From NCBI RefSeq assembly GCF_002250565.1, contig NZ_NMVJ01000011.1, forward strand, positions 124,001 through 188,000: a stretch of 64,000 nt of DNA. Reading direction: 5' to 3'. This DNA is from Parenemella sanctibonifatiensis (GTDB taxonomy: Bacteria > Actinomycetota > Actinomycetes > Propionibacteriales > Propionibacteriaceae). The notes below the pieces were generated by a model. It made no database searches and was not told the origin of the DNA. It worked only from the letters and a program-made list of their open reading frames with translations. Shown in pieces: positions 1 to 7,973 of the stretch. Each line of letters opens with the position of its first letter. Positions within the stretch are counted from its first letter, which is position 1. The position numbers were made by a program, and so were the translations under genes.

Positions 1-1
1 G

Positions 2-1270
2 ATTCTGGTGTTGGGTTCGGGTGGACGGGAACACGCGCTGGCGTGGGCGCTGCAGCGCGACGAGGCGGTCGCCGAGGTGCATGTCGCCCCGGGTAATCCG
101 GGCACCGAACAGGTCGCCACCAACCATCGGCTCGATCTGTCCGATCTGGACGCCGCCGTCGATCTGGCCCGTGACCTGGCCGTCGACCTGGTCGTTGTCG
201 GCCCCGAGGTGCCACTGGTCGCCGGCATCGCCGATCGACTCCGGGCCGCCGAGATCCCCTGCTTCGGCCCCAGCAAGGCCGCCGCCCAGCTCGAGGGCAG
301 CAAGGCGTTTGCCAAGGACGTGATGACCGCGGCCGGCGTCCCCACCGCCCGGGCCCGGGTCTGCACCACTGGCGCCGAGGTCGCCGCCGCACTCGATGAG
401 TTCGGTGCGCCCTACGTGGTCAAGGACGATGCGCTGGCTGCCGGCAAGGGCGTCGTGGTCACCGAGAGCCGCGATGCCGCGCTGGCCCACGCCAACGGGC
501 TGACCCGGGTCGTGGTCGAGGACTACCTCGACGGCCCCGAGGCCAGCCTGTTCGTCATCACCGACGGCGAGACGGCGGTGCCGCTGCTGCCTGCCCAGGA
601 CTTCAAGCGGCTCGGTGACGGTGACGAGGGTCCCAACACCGGCGGGATGGGGGCGTACAGCCCGCTGCCGTGGGCGCCCGAGGACCTCGCCGAGCAGGTG
701 CTGGAGGAGGTCGTACGCCCGACGCTGGCCCAGATGCGCGACCGCGGCACCCCCTTCAGTGGGCTGCTCTATGTCGGCCTGGCACTCACGTCCCGCGGCC
801 TGCGGGTGATCGAGTTCAACGCCCGCTTCGGTGACCCCGAGACTCAGGCGATTCTGCCCCTCATCACCGACGGATTGGCCCTCAACCTGCTGGCTGCGGC
901 GACCGGGCGGCTCGCCGAGGCGCCGCCGCTGAGCTGGTCCGACCAGTACGGGGTGGTCGTGGTGATGGCCTCCGACGGCTACCCGTGGGACCCGCGTACC
1001 GGCGCGCCGGTCCAGGTGCCCAGCCCCTTCCTCGCGGATGGTCGGCTGGTCTTCCACGCCGGCACCGCGATGGCGGAGGACCAGCTCGTCACTTCCGGCG
1101 GCCGGGTGCTCGGCGCGGTCGGCATCGGCGAGGACCTCACCCAGGCCCGGGAGCGGGCGTACGCCCAGGCGCTCGCCGTGCACTTCCCGGGCTCGGTGAC
1201 GCGCAGCGACATTGCGCGTCAGGCCGCCGATGCCCAACAGGCCGGCCGTAGCCCCTATCAGGAGCAGTGA
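2..1270 (+). CDS. purD: Phosphoribosylamine-glycine ligase (GARS), 5' end cut off by the window
   Basis: PurD joins phosphoribosylamine and glycine using ATP to give GAR, the second step of purine synthesis. The frame is open from base 2 and reads ILVLGSGGREHALAW, where full-length homologues start only a few residues earlier, so just the first residues are missing. Seen: the N-terminal GREHALAW loop, the ATP-grasp stretch GPNTGGMGAYSP around residue 210, and the metal/ATP-binding FNARFGDPETQ around residue 275. About 422 residues are present, normal for the family. The stop overlaps the purB start region, so the two are co-transcribed. The call is secure; only the true start is unknown. Confidence 0.97.
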   Translation: MLVLGSGGREHALAWALQRDEAVAEVHVAPGNPGTEQVATNHRLDLSDLDAAVDLARDLAVDLVVVGPEVPLVAGIADRLRAAEIPCFGPSKAAAQLEGSKAFAKDVMTAAGVPTARARVCTTGAEVAAALDEFGAPYVVKDDALAAGKGVVVTESRDAALAHANGLTRVVVEDYLDGPEASLFVITDGETAVPLLPAQDFKRLGDGDEGPNTGGMGAYSPLPWAPEDLAEQVLEEVVRPTLAQMRDRGTPFSGLLYVGLALTSRGLRVIEFNARFGDPETQAILPLITDGLALNLLAAATGRLAEAPPLSWSDQYGVVVVMASDGYPWDPRTGAPVQVPSPFLADGRLVFHAGTAMAEDQLVTSGGRVLGAVGIGEDLTQARERAYAQALAVHFPGSVTRSDIARQAADAQQAGRSPYQEQ

Positions 1271-2697
1271 TGATTCCCGACGTACTCGCCAACCGCTACG
1301 CCTCGGCGCAGATGCGCGAGCTGTGGTCCCCTGAACGCAAGATTGTCGCCGAACGACAGCTCTGGCTGGCCGTGCTGGAGGCGCAACGTGACCTCGGCGT
1401 GGACTTCGGGGATGTCGATCCGGACCAGGCGCTGGCCGACTATCGCGCGGTTCTGGAGCAGGTCGACCTGGACTCGATCGCCGAACGCGAGAAGGTCACC
1501 CGGCACGACGTCAAGGCGCGCATCGAGGAGTTCAACGCGCTCGCCGGGCACGAGCAGATCCACAAGGGCATGACCTCGCGGGACCTCACCGAGAACATCG
1601 AGCAATGGCAGGTGCGGTCCAGCCTGGTGCTGATCCGCAGCCGTGCCCGGACCGCGCTGGTCCGGCTCGCGGACCTGGCGGCTCGGTACGCCGACCAGCC
1701 GATCGCCGGCCGTTCCCACAACGTCGCCGCCCAGGTCACGACGCTGGGCAAGCGGTTCGCCTCGGCCGCCGAGGAGTTGCTGATCGCCCACGACCGGCTC
1801 GACGAGCTGATCGCGCGCTATCCGGCGCGTGGCATCAAGGGGCCGGTCGGCACCAGCCAGGACATGCTCGACCTGCTCGACGGGGACGCCGACAAGCTCC
1901 GCGAACTCGAACAGCGGGTGGCCGCCCACCTCGGCTTCAGCCAGGTCCTCACCAGCACCGGTCAGGTCTATCCGCGTTCGCTGGACTTCGACGCGGTGAC
2001 GGCCCTGAGCCAGATCACCGCCGGTCCCAGCAGTCTGGCGACCACCATACGCCTGATGGCTGGGCAGGAACTGGTCACCGAAGGTTTCCGGCCCGGGCAG
2101 GTCGGCTCCTCGGCGATGCCGCACAAGATGAACACCCGTTCCTGCGAGCGCGTCAACGGCCTGGCCGTCATCAGCCGCGGATTCGTGTCGATGGTCGGTG
2201 AGCTGGCCGGTGACCAGTGGAACGAGGGCGACGTGTCCTGTTCCGTTGTACGCCGGGTGGCGCTGCCGGGCGCCTGCAACGCGGTGGACGGGATGTTCGA
2301 GACGTTCCTGTCGGTGCTGGAGGACTTCGGCGCCTTCCCCGCCGTGATCGGCGCCGAGCTGAATCGTTATCTGCCCTTCCTCACCACCACCAAGGTGTTG
2401 ATGGCAGCCGTACGCCGCGGCGTGGGCCGGGAGCAGGCACACGAGGCGATCAAGGAGCACGCGGTCGCGGTCGCCCTGGCGATGCGCGAGGACGGTGCGG
2501 ACAACGATCTGATGGACCGGCTCGCCGGGGACGATCGGCTCGGCTTGAGCCGGGAGGACCTCGCCGCGCTGGTGGCCGAACCGCTCGAGCTCACCGGCGC
2601 CGCGACCGCGCAGGTCGCGACCCTGGTGGAACGGATCGGCGCGATCGCCGCGGCCGACCCGGACGCGGCGGCGTACCGGCCGGGCACCGTCCTCTGA
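1270..2697 (+). CDS. purB: Adenylosuccinate lyase
   Basis: PurB cleaves fumarate from SAICAR and from adenylosuccinate. The fumarase/aspartase signature SSAMPHKMNTRSCER lies near residues 280-294, and GRSHNVAAQ near residue 147 carries the catalytic-region His. The 475-residue length fits the family. I chose ATG 1270, which overlaps the last base of the purD stop; AGGAG at 1260-1264 is well placed for it. GTG 1267 is possible and adds one residue. It is translationally coupled to purD and ends 30 bp from the convergent lipid-kinase gene. Confidence 0.97.
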   Translation: MIPDVLANRYASAQMRELWSPERKIVAERQLWLAVLEAQRDLGVDFGDVDPDQALADYRAVLEQVDLDSIAEREKVTRHDVKARIEEFNALAGHEQIHKGMTSRDLTENIEQWQVRSSLVLIRSRARTALVRLADLAARYADQPIAGRSHNVAAQVTTLGKRFASAAEELLIAHDRLDELIARYPARGIKGPVGTSQDMLDLLDGDADKLRELEQRVAAHLGFSQVLTSTGQVYPRSLDFDAVTALSQITAGPSSLATTIRLMAGQELVTEGFRPGQVGSSAMPHKMNTRSCERVNGLAVISRGFVSMVGELAGDQWNEGDVSCSVVRRVALPGACNAVDGMFETFLSVLEDFGAFPAVIGAELNRYLPFLTTTKVLMAAVRRGVGREQAHEAIKEHAVAVALAMREDGADNDLMDRLAGDDRLGLSREDLAALVAEPLELTGAATAQVATLVERIGAIAAADPDAAAYRPGTVL

Positions 2698-2726
2698 GGG
2701 TCGCGCTCGCGCCGACCACTGCGCTT

Positions 2727-3713
2727 TCAGGCGGGGACGCGGACCCGCAGCGCGGAGGCCTTGACCTCACAGCGGAAGCCGCGGACCTCGCCGACCAGGT
2801 CGCCGTCGATTTCGGCGAGCTGCGGTTCCCGGAATTGGATCTCCACCACCTCGCCCTGCAGATAGCGCAGCGCGTGGGTGTCGGAGGTCCGCGCGGTGAT
2901 CTTGCGGCCGATCTCGGTGCGCCGCAGCACGCCGTTCTCGAAGATGACCTTGCTGGCGATCTGGAACCAGCCGCCGGCGCCGCGGGGCCGCAGCGTCACG
3001 ACGTCGAGCAGCCCGTCGTCGATCTCGGCATCGGGCAGCAGCACCACGTTGCCGGGCAGCAGTCCGCAGTTGCCGACCATCACGGTGTGGGCATGGTTGG
3101 TGTGCCAAGACCCGCCGTCCATCCGCAGCCGGACCGCGACATGGTCGGTCCCGATGAAGGCGGACACGATGCCCTGGATGTACGCCAGCCAGCCCGCCTT
3201 GGCCTTGGCATCATCGTCGGTCCGGTCGACCATCTGAGCGTCGATCCCGATCCCGACCGCCACCATGAAGGTCTCGGTGCGTTCCTCGCCGTGCGGGTCC
3301 ACCAGCGTCACTCGGCCCAGGTCGACGACCTGGTCGGTGCCGGTGAAGGCGGTCTGGACGGCGGCCGCCTGCTGCAGCGGCACCCCCAGATTGCGCGCCA
3401 GCAGGTTGCCGGTGCCGGCCGGGATGATCGCGAAGCTCGCGTCGGTCTCGCTGACGGCCTGGGCCGCCGCCCGGATGGTGCCGTCGCCGCCGGCGGCCAG
3501 CAGCAGGTCGGCGCCGTTGCTGAGGGCGCGCTCGGCAGCAGCCAGGCCGTTGTCGTCCGGGTCGGTCTCCAGCCATTCCACCGGGGTGTCGCCGGCGGCG
3601 TCGCTGACGGCCTTCTGCAAGGCGTCGAGGTCGACCTTGGTGGGATTGTGGACCACGGCGACCCGATCAACGGGCACAGCACGATCAACGGGCGCGTCAT
3701 GACGTACGGACAT
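2727..3713 (-). CDS. Diacylglycerol kinase-family (YegS/LCB5-like) lipid kinase
   Basis: The family phosphorylates lipid hydroxyls such as diacylglycerol with ATP. Seen: VAVVHNPTKV near the N-terminus (family motif around VxxNPxxG), GGDGTIRAAAQAV near residues 74-86 (nucleotide-binding GGDGT) and IIPAGTGNLLARNLG shortly after (the PxGTxNDxAR-like motif). Length is 328 residues. The frame stays open up to 3914, but that extension would overlap the upstream gene, has no family similarity and is rich in Ala/Ser/Thr, so I start at ATG 3713. The true lipid substrate cannot be told from sequence. It faces purB tail to tail. Confidence 0.85.
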   Translation of the reverse strand: MSVRHDAPVDRAVPVDRVAVVHNPTKVDLDALQKAVSDAAGDTPVEWLETDPDDNGLAAAERALSNGADLLLAAGGDGTIRAAAQAVSETDASFAIIPAGTGNLLARNLGVPLQQAAAVQTAFTGTDQVVDLGRVTLVDPHGEERTETFMVAVGIGIDAQMVDRTDDDAKAKAGWLAYIQGIVSAFIGTDHVAVRLRMDGGSWHTNHAHTVMVGNCGLLPGNVVLLPDAEIDDGLLDVVTLRPRGAGGWFQIASKVIFENGVLRRTEIGRKITARTSDTHALRYLQGEVVEIQFREPQLAEIDGDLVGEVRGFRCEVKASALRVRVPA

Positions 3714-3813
3714 GGCTGGTCTCGATTCTGTAGGCTCGACGTCAAGGCAGGCGAGCGATGGGTCGGTGGTGAGCCGATGGAATGAGGGTAGGGCCTGCTG
3801 CTGCAGCAGGTGA

Positions 3814-5049
3814 TCAGAGGTCGCAGCCGTCGCAACCGTCAAGGTCGCAGCCATCCAGCAGGCCGCCGATGCCGTCACCGGAGCCGACGAACTCGCCGAT
3901 ACCGTCAGTGACACCGCCCAACGCCTCGCCGATGTCGAGTCCTTCCAGACCCTCGAACAGCGACCCGGCGTCGAGCAGGTCGGCCAGGATGATCGCGTCG
4001 GTCAGGCCGTCCATGACGAGGTAGCCGACGTCAAACCAGGTCAGGTCGTAGCCGACGTCGTAGCCCTCGTGCTTCGCGCGCTTGGCGACCTCACCGAAGA
4101 GCTTGGCCCACCGATCCGCCAGCCCGAAGACGATCGCGTAGGGCAGGTAGCGGCTGAAGATGTCGGCGGCCTCTTCGAACTTGATCTGGTTGGCCTCGGC
4201 GGTGGCGATGTACTGCTGGAAGCCCAGCGTCTGGATCCGGACCGCGGTGCCTTCGGCGGTGCGCGGCGTACGCCCGCGGCCCCCGAACACCAGCAGTGCG
4301 ATCGCGGAGGCGACCACCATGCCGCCGGCGATCCAGCCGATCGGTGAGCCGGCCTGCATGCCACCGACGCCGAGCAACAGCATCAGCGGGATGCCGACCA
4401 CCAGCATCACGACGCCGAGACAGCCCACGCCCTTGCCGCCGGCACGGGGATGGTCCGTGTACCAGTTCTGGTTGACGACTTCGCGATAGAGCTCGACCTG
4501 GGCGTCCTTGAGGGCCTGCCCGTGGCGACCGCTGAGATCCGACATCCGGATCTGCGGGCCGTGGCTGAAGAGAGCGTGCAGCAGCAGCGACTCGAACCGT
4601 GCCAACTCCTGGCCGGCGGGTCGGTTGCTGCGAGCCAGCAACCAGTCGGGCTTCTCCTTGCCCTTGCTCTTGCCCTGCGGCTGAGGCTGCGCCGGCTGGC
4701 CCTCGGTCTGCGGCCCGTTCAGCGGGGTGATCTTGAGGTAGCCGCGGACCGCCAGGTCGATGATGGTGGCGGTCACGTCGCGCCCATCGGCCTTGCCGTC
4801 GACGACCGTGCCGGCCAGCCCCGGGGCAACCCCGGCGGGCGGAGCGAACTGGACTGCCACCGGTCCGGCGTACTCGGTGCCCGGCACCTTCTCGCGGCGG
4901 ACGGTGGTGCCCGGCGGCGGGAACTGGCCCGGGGTGATGTCGGCGAAGATCTCGTCGCGACGGCCGCGGCGTACGGCGATGATTCCCCAGATGGTGAGCG
5001 CCATGACGACTGCGCCGCCCGCCAAAAGGATCATTTCGCCTGTTGTCAC
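3814..5049 (-). CDS. DUF2207-family membrane protein lacking the large N-terminal ectodomain
   Basis: I recognise the C-terminal core of DUF2207 proteins: FSRYLPYAIVFGLADRWAKLF near residues 305-325, preceded by a wH-like stretch (DVTATIIDLAVRGYLKI). One TM segment lies at residues 7-25 and a pair near 207-226 and 232-250. Classical members carry a secreted domain before the first helix; here it is absent. The tail is Gly/Asp-rich and ends in GCDLDGCDGCDL, three Cys in twelve residues, which could bind a metal or form disulphides. The GTG start has AAGGAG 8-13 bases upstream, and a TAGGCT -10 lies at 5070-5075, so this gene has a leader. Function is unknown. Confidence 0.75.
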   Translation of the reverse strand: MTTGEMILLAGGAVVMALTIWGIIAVRRGRRDEIFADITPGQFPPPGTTVRREKVPGTEYAGPVAVQFAPPAGVAPGLAGTVVDGKADGRDVTATIIDLAVRGYLKITPLNGPQTEGQPAQPQPQGKSKGKEKPDWLLARSNRPAGQELARFESLLLHALFSHGPQIRMSDLSGRHGQALKDAQVELYREVVNQNWYTDHPRAGGKGVGCLGVVMLVVGIPLMLLLGVGGMQAGSPIGWIAGGMVVASAIALLVFGGRGRTPRTAEGTAVRIQTLGFQQYIATAEANQIKFEEAADIFSRYLPYAIVFGLADRWAKLFGEVAKRAKHEGYDVGYDLTWFDVGYLVMDGLTDAIILADLLDAGSLFEGLEGLDIGEALGGVTDGIGEFVGSGDGIGGLLDGCDLDGCDGCDL

Positions 5050-5113
5050 CGCGGGCTCCTTCGTTGTGGTGGTGGGCCGAGCCTACCGGGGTGGTCCCAG
5101 CGGGTCCGCGAGT

Positions 5114-6019
5114 TCAGACGACGGAGAGACCGTCGCTGACCTGGGCCAGCTCGGCCGCACTGGTGACCAGGGCGTCGCGCAGCTTCTCGGGCACCGGCCG
5201 GTCCTTGCTCCAGACCAGACTCAGCGTCCGCTCGGGGCCGCCGATGACCGGCCTGATGGTGACGCCGTCGGTACAGGTCAGCGCATTGAGCGCGGGCCGC
5301 AGTGCCACGCCGGTGCCCGCGGCGACCAGCCGAAAAGTCATCCCGACGTCGTCGGTGGAGCAGACCAAGTCGGGGGTGAAGCCCTGGGCGGCCGTGCTCT
5401 GGAGCACCTCGTGGCGGCAGGTCGGGCATCCGACGATCCATGGTTCTTCGGCGAGCTCGCTCAGCTGGACCGGGCCGGTCTCGCCGGCCAGCGCATGCCT
5501 CTCGGGCAGCAGCAGTACGAACTCCTCGCGTGCCAGGGCGAGCGACTCCAGGTCGGTGGGCAACTCCTCGTCGGGGTAGGTGAAGCTGACCGCTGCCACG
5601 CAGTGGCCGGTGCGGACCAGGTCATAGTTGTGCGGCGGTTCGGCGTCGACCACCTCGATGCTGGTGCCCGCGGCCACCAGCTCGGTGACGGCACCGGCCA
5701 CCAGTCGGGCGCTCGCGGTCGGGAAGGAGGCCAGTCGCAGCCACGCGGCGCTGGCGCGGGCCTCGGCGTCGCGGACGTCTTCGCGAGTGTGCTGCCAGGC
5801 GGCCAACAGGCTCTCGGCGTGGCCGAGCAGCTCCACGCCGGCGGCGGTCGGGCGTACGCCGCCGCCTTCGCGCAGGAACAAGCGCACGCCCAGCTGCTGC
5901 TCCAAAGACTTGATCTGCATGCTGACCGCGGGCTGGGTGATGCCCAGACGGCGAGCGGCACCGGAGAAACTGCCGGCCTGGGTCACTGCCACGAAGCACT
6001 CGAGAAGCTTGGATTCCAC
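5114..6019 (-). CDS. LysR-family transcriptional regulator
   Basis: The protein has 301 residues with an N-terminal winged helix-turn-helix (SGAARRLGITQPAVSMQIK, residues 18-36) and a C-terminal effector-binding domain of the LysR substrate type. The GTG start at 6019 lies 6 nt downstream of a TAGGTT hexamer, which supports a leaderless start. It is divergent from purC with only 37 bp between the start codons, so binding here could influence purC-purS, but LysR regulators more often control other divergent genes and purC regulation by LysR is not something I know. The effector is unknown. Confidence 0.92.
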   Translation of the reverse strand: MESKLLECFVAVTQAGSFSGAARRLGITQPAVSMQIKSLEQQLGVRLFLREGGGVRPTAAGVELLGHAESLLAAWQHTREDVRDAEARASAAWLRLASFPTASARLVAGAVTELVAAGTSIEVVDAEPPHNYDLVRTGHCVAAVSFTYPDEELPTDLESLALAREEFVLLLPERHALAGETGPVQLSELAEEPWIVGCPTCRHEVLQSTAAQGFTPDLVCSTDDVGMTFRLVAAGTGVALRPALNALTCTDGVTIRPVIGGPERTLSLVWSKDRPVPEKLRDALVTSAAELAQVSDGLSVV

Positions 6020-6025
6020 TGCTCC

Positions 6026-6031
6026 AACCTA
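6026..6031 (-). promoter_or_regulatory. -10-like hexamer of the LysR gene
   Basis: TAGGTT on the minus strand, 6 nt before GTG 6019. Confidence 0.6.
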
Positions 6032-6042
6032 CCCGGTGACGG

Positions 6043-6048
6043 TAGGCT
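6043..6048 (+). promoter_or_regulatory. -10-like hexamer of purC
   Basis: TAGGCT, 8 nt before ATG 6057; no Shine-Dalgarno sequence follows it. Confidence 0.6.
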
Positions 6049-6056
6049 GCGAAGCG

Positions 6057-7235
6057 ATGAATGAGCAGCCTGAGGTTTCCGACCTGCCCCTCCTGCATCG
6101 CGGCAAGGTGCGGAGCCTGTACGCCCGCCCCGACGGCACCATCCTGATGGTCGCCAGCGATGCCATTTCTGCCTTCGACCATGTCCTCAGTCCGGCGATC
6201 CCCGACAAGGGCGCGATCCTCACCGCGATGTCGCTGTGGTGGTTCGAGCAACTGGCCGACCTGGCCCCCAACCATGTCATCTCCACCGAGGTCCCCAGCC
6301 AGGTCGCCGGCCGGGCGCTGGTCTGCGAGAAGCTCGACATGGTGCCGATCGAGTGCGTCGCCCGCGGCTATCTCACTGGTTCCGGCTGGCTCGAATACCA
6401 ACAGCACGGCACCGTGTGCGGCATCGACCTGCCCGCCGGCCTGGTCGACGGCGCCCGGCTGCCCGAGCCGATCTTCACCCCGGCCACCAAGGCCCCGATG
6501 GGGGAGCACGACGAGAACATCGACTTCGCCACCGCCGCCGGGATCGTCGGCGAGGAGCTCGCCACCCAGCTGCGTGACCTGACCCTGGAGCTGTACGCCC
6601 GGGCCGAGGAGATCGCTCGCCAGCGCGGCATCATCCTGGCCGACACGAAGGTCGAGTTCGGGCTGCGCGCCGACGGCACCATCGTGCTTGCCGACGAGGT
6701 GCTCACCCCGGACTCCTCGCGCTTCTGGGACGCCGAGACCTGGGACGGCACCGCCGCCCCGGAATCCTTCGACAAGCAGTACGTGCGCAACTGGCTCAGC
6801 CGCGAGTCCGGCTGGGACCGGCACGGCACCGACGCTCCGCCCGCACTGCCCGCCGAGGTCGTCGCTGCGACCCGGGAACGTTATCTGCAGGCGTACGAAC
6901 GCCTGACCGGTGAGCCGTTCGTGCCCGCCGGAGCCGTCGACGAGGCCCCGTCTGTCGATCAGGATAGGATCGCTGCCATGGGGCGCGTTGTCGTGGAGGT
7001 CATGCCGAAGCCGGAGATCCTGGACCCGCAGGGGAAGGCCATCTCGCAGGCACTGCAGCGGCTGGGGTACCAAGGTCTGTCGGTACGCCAGGGCAAGCGG
7101 TTCGAGATCGAGGTCGAGGGTGAGGTGACCGCCGAGCGGCTCGAGCAGATCGAGACCGCAGCCGAGCAGTTGCTCGCGAACACCGTCATCGAATCCTTCG
7201 TCGTGCGGGCCGAGTCGGCCGAGAGCGACAAGTGA
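6057..7235 (+). CDS. purC: PurC-PurS fusion: SAICAR synthase joined in frame to the PurS subunit of FGAM synthetase
   Basis: Residues 1-290 are a complete SAICAR synthase (PurC joins CAIR and aspartate): HRGKVRSLY near the N-terminus, [10 protein letters not shown] near residues 34-43 and DTKVEFGL near 197. PurC normally stops after a motif like YERLTGEP. Here the frame runs on through about 19 linker residues into a complete 85-residue PurS ([20 protein letters not shown]). No stop codon separates them. PurS bridges PurQ and small PurL in FGAM synthetase, and purQ follows at once. A TAGGAT hexamer 7 nt before the internal ATG 6978 suggests free PurS is also made. A single-base sequencing error is not a likely cause, because the two frames are identical; a changed stop codon would be enough. 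The reading frame is open further upstream, but homology begins at ATG 6057. Confidence 0.93.
   Translation: MNEQPEVSDLPLLHRGKVRSLYARPDGTILMVASDAISAFDHVLSPAIPDKGAILTAMSLWWFEQLADLAPNHVISTEVPSQVAGRALVCEKLDMVPIECVARGYLTGSGWLEYQQHGTVCGIDLPAGLVDGARLPEPIFTPATKAPMGEHDENIDFATAAGIVGEELATQLRDLTLELYARAEEIARQRGIILADTKVEFGLRADGTIVLADEVLTPDSSRFWDAETWDGTAAPESFDKQYVRNWLSRESGWDRHGTDAPPALPAEVVAATRERYLQAYERLTGEPFVPAGAVDEAPSVDQDRIAAMGRVVVEVMPKPEILDPQGKAISQALQRLGYQGLSVRQGKRFEIEVEGEVTAERLEQIETAAEQLLANTVIESFVVRAESAESDK
6965..6970 (+). promoter_or_regulatory. Internal -10-like hexamer for purS
   Basis: TAGGAT inside the PurC-PurS linker codons, 7 nt before the in-frame ATG 6978, the same geometry as other leaderless starts in this window. 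Confidence 0.45.
6978..7235 (+). CDS. purS: PurS, possible separately initiated product of the fusion frame
   Basis: If translation begins at ATG 6978 the product is a normal 85-residue PurS, matching free PurS proteins from end to end ([18 protein letters not shown], then [16 protein letters not shown]). PurS dimerises and links the glutaminase PurQ to PurL. The purQ start overlaps its stop codon, so stoichiometric coupling with PurQ is expected. Whether free PurS exists alongside the fusion is inference from the hexamer upstream. Confidence 0.5.
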   Translation: MGRVVVEVMPKPEILDPQGKAISQALQRLGYQGLSVRQGKRFEIEVEGEVTAERLEQIETAAEQLLANTVIESFVVRAESAESDK

Positions 7236-7906
7236 CCATGAGGATCGGGATCGTCACCTTCCCCGGCACCCTCGACGACGTCGACGCCCAGCGGGCGGTA
7301 CGCCTGTCCGGGGCCACCCCGGTGTCGCTGTGGCACGGCCACGACGACCTGCAGGGCGTGGATGCGGTCATCCTGCCCGGCGGTTTCTCCTACGGTGACT
7401 ACCTGCGCTGCGGCGCCATCGCGCGGTTTGCCCCGGTGATGGATCTGGTCATCAGCGGCGCCAAGCGCGGCCTGCCGGTGCTGGGGATCTGCAACGGTTT
7501 CCAGGTGCTCTGCGAGGCGGGTCTGCTGGAGGGCGCGCTGATCCGCAATGAGAAGCAGCACTTCGTGTGCCGCGACCAGCGGCTCGAGGTGGTGTCCCGC
7601 GACACCGTGTGGAGCAACCAGTTCACCGACGGCCAGCAGATCACCATCGTGCTCAAGAACGGTGAGGGCCGCTTCATCGCCGACGACGAGACGTTGGCGC
7701 GGTTGGAGGGGGAGGAGCAGGTGGTCTTCCGCTACCTCGACAACCCCAACGGTTCGGCCAATGACATCGCCGGCATCACCAACGAACGTGGCAACGTGGT
7801 CGGCCTGATGCCGCACCCCGAGCACAACGTCGACCCGCTGGTGTCGCCGTCGGTCGACGGCCGGGGCTTCTTCACCAGCGTGCAGGCCTTCCTGCAGCAC
7901 GCCTGA
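7232..7906 (+). CDS. purQ: FGAM synthetase glutaminase subunit PurQ
   Basis: PurQ hydrolyses glutamine and feeds ammonia to PurL. It is a 224-residue class I amidotransferase: the oxyanion and nucleophile region [13 protein letters not shown] puts the catalytic Cys near residue 88, and PHPEHN near residues 193-198 supplies His and Glu. GTG 7232 overlaps the purS stop and gives [12 protein letters not shown], close to the N-termini of other actinobacterial PurQ; ATG 7238 is the alternative. Its partners are the PurS part just upstream and purL 13 kb downstream. Confidence 0.97.
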   Translation: MTMRIGIVTFPGTLDDVDAQRAVRLSGATPVSLWHGHDDLQGVDAVILPGGFSYGDYLRCGAIARFAPVMDLVISGAKRGLPVLGICNGFQVLCEAGLLEGALIRNEKQHFVCRDQRLEVVSRDTVWSNQFTDGQQITIVLKNGEGRFIADDETLARLEGEEQVVFRYLDNPNGSANDIAGITNERGNVVGLMPHPEHNVDPLVSPSVDGRGFFTSVQAFLQHA

Positions 7907-7973
7907 CCCGACGCGCCCGGCCCGACCGAGGGGCCTGCGCCACGCCGACGCGGCGAGGTGACAAGCTGGCGGG

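Noticed and set aside
2217-3785. 522-codon plus-strand frame spanning purB, the gap and the lipid-kinase gene
   Set aside because: It crosses two well-supported genes in wrong frames and has the low-complexity composition of a shadow.
5628-6056. Upstream extension of the purC frame
   Set aside because: It runs antisense through the LysR gene; PurC similarity begins at ATG 6057 with a promoter-like hexamer before it.
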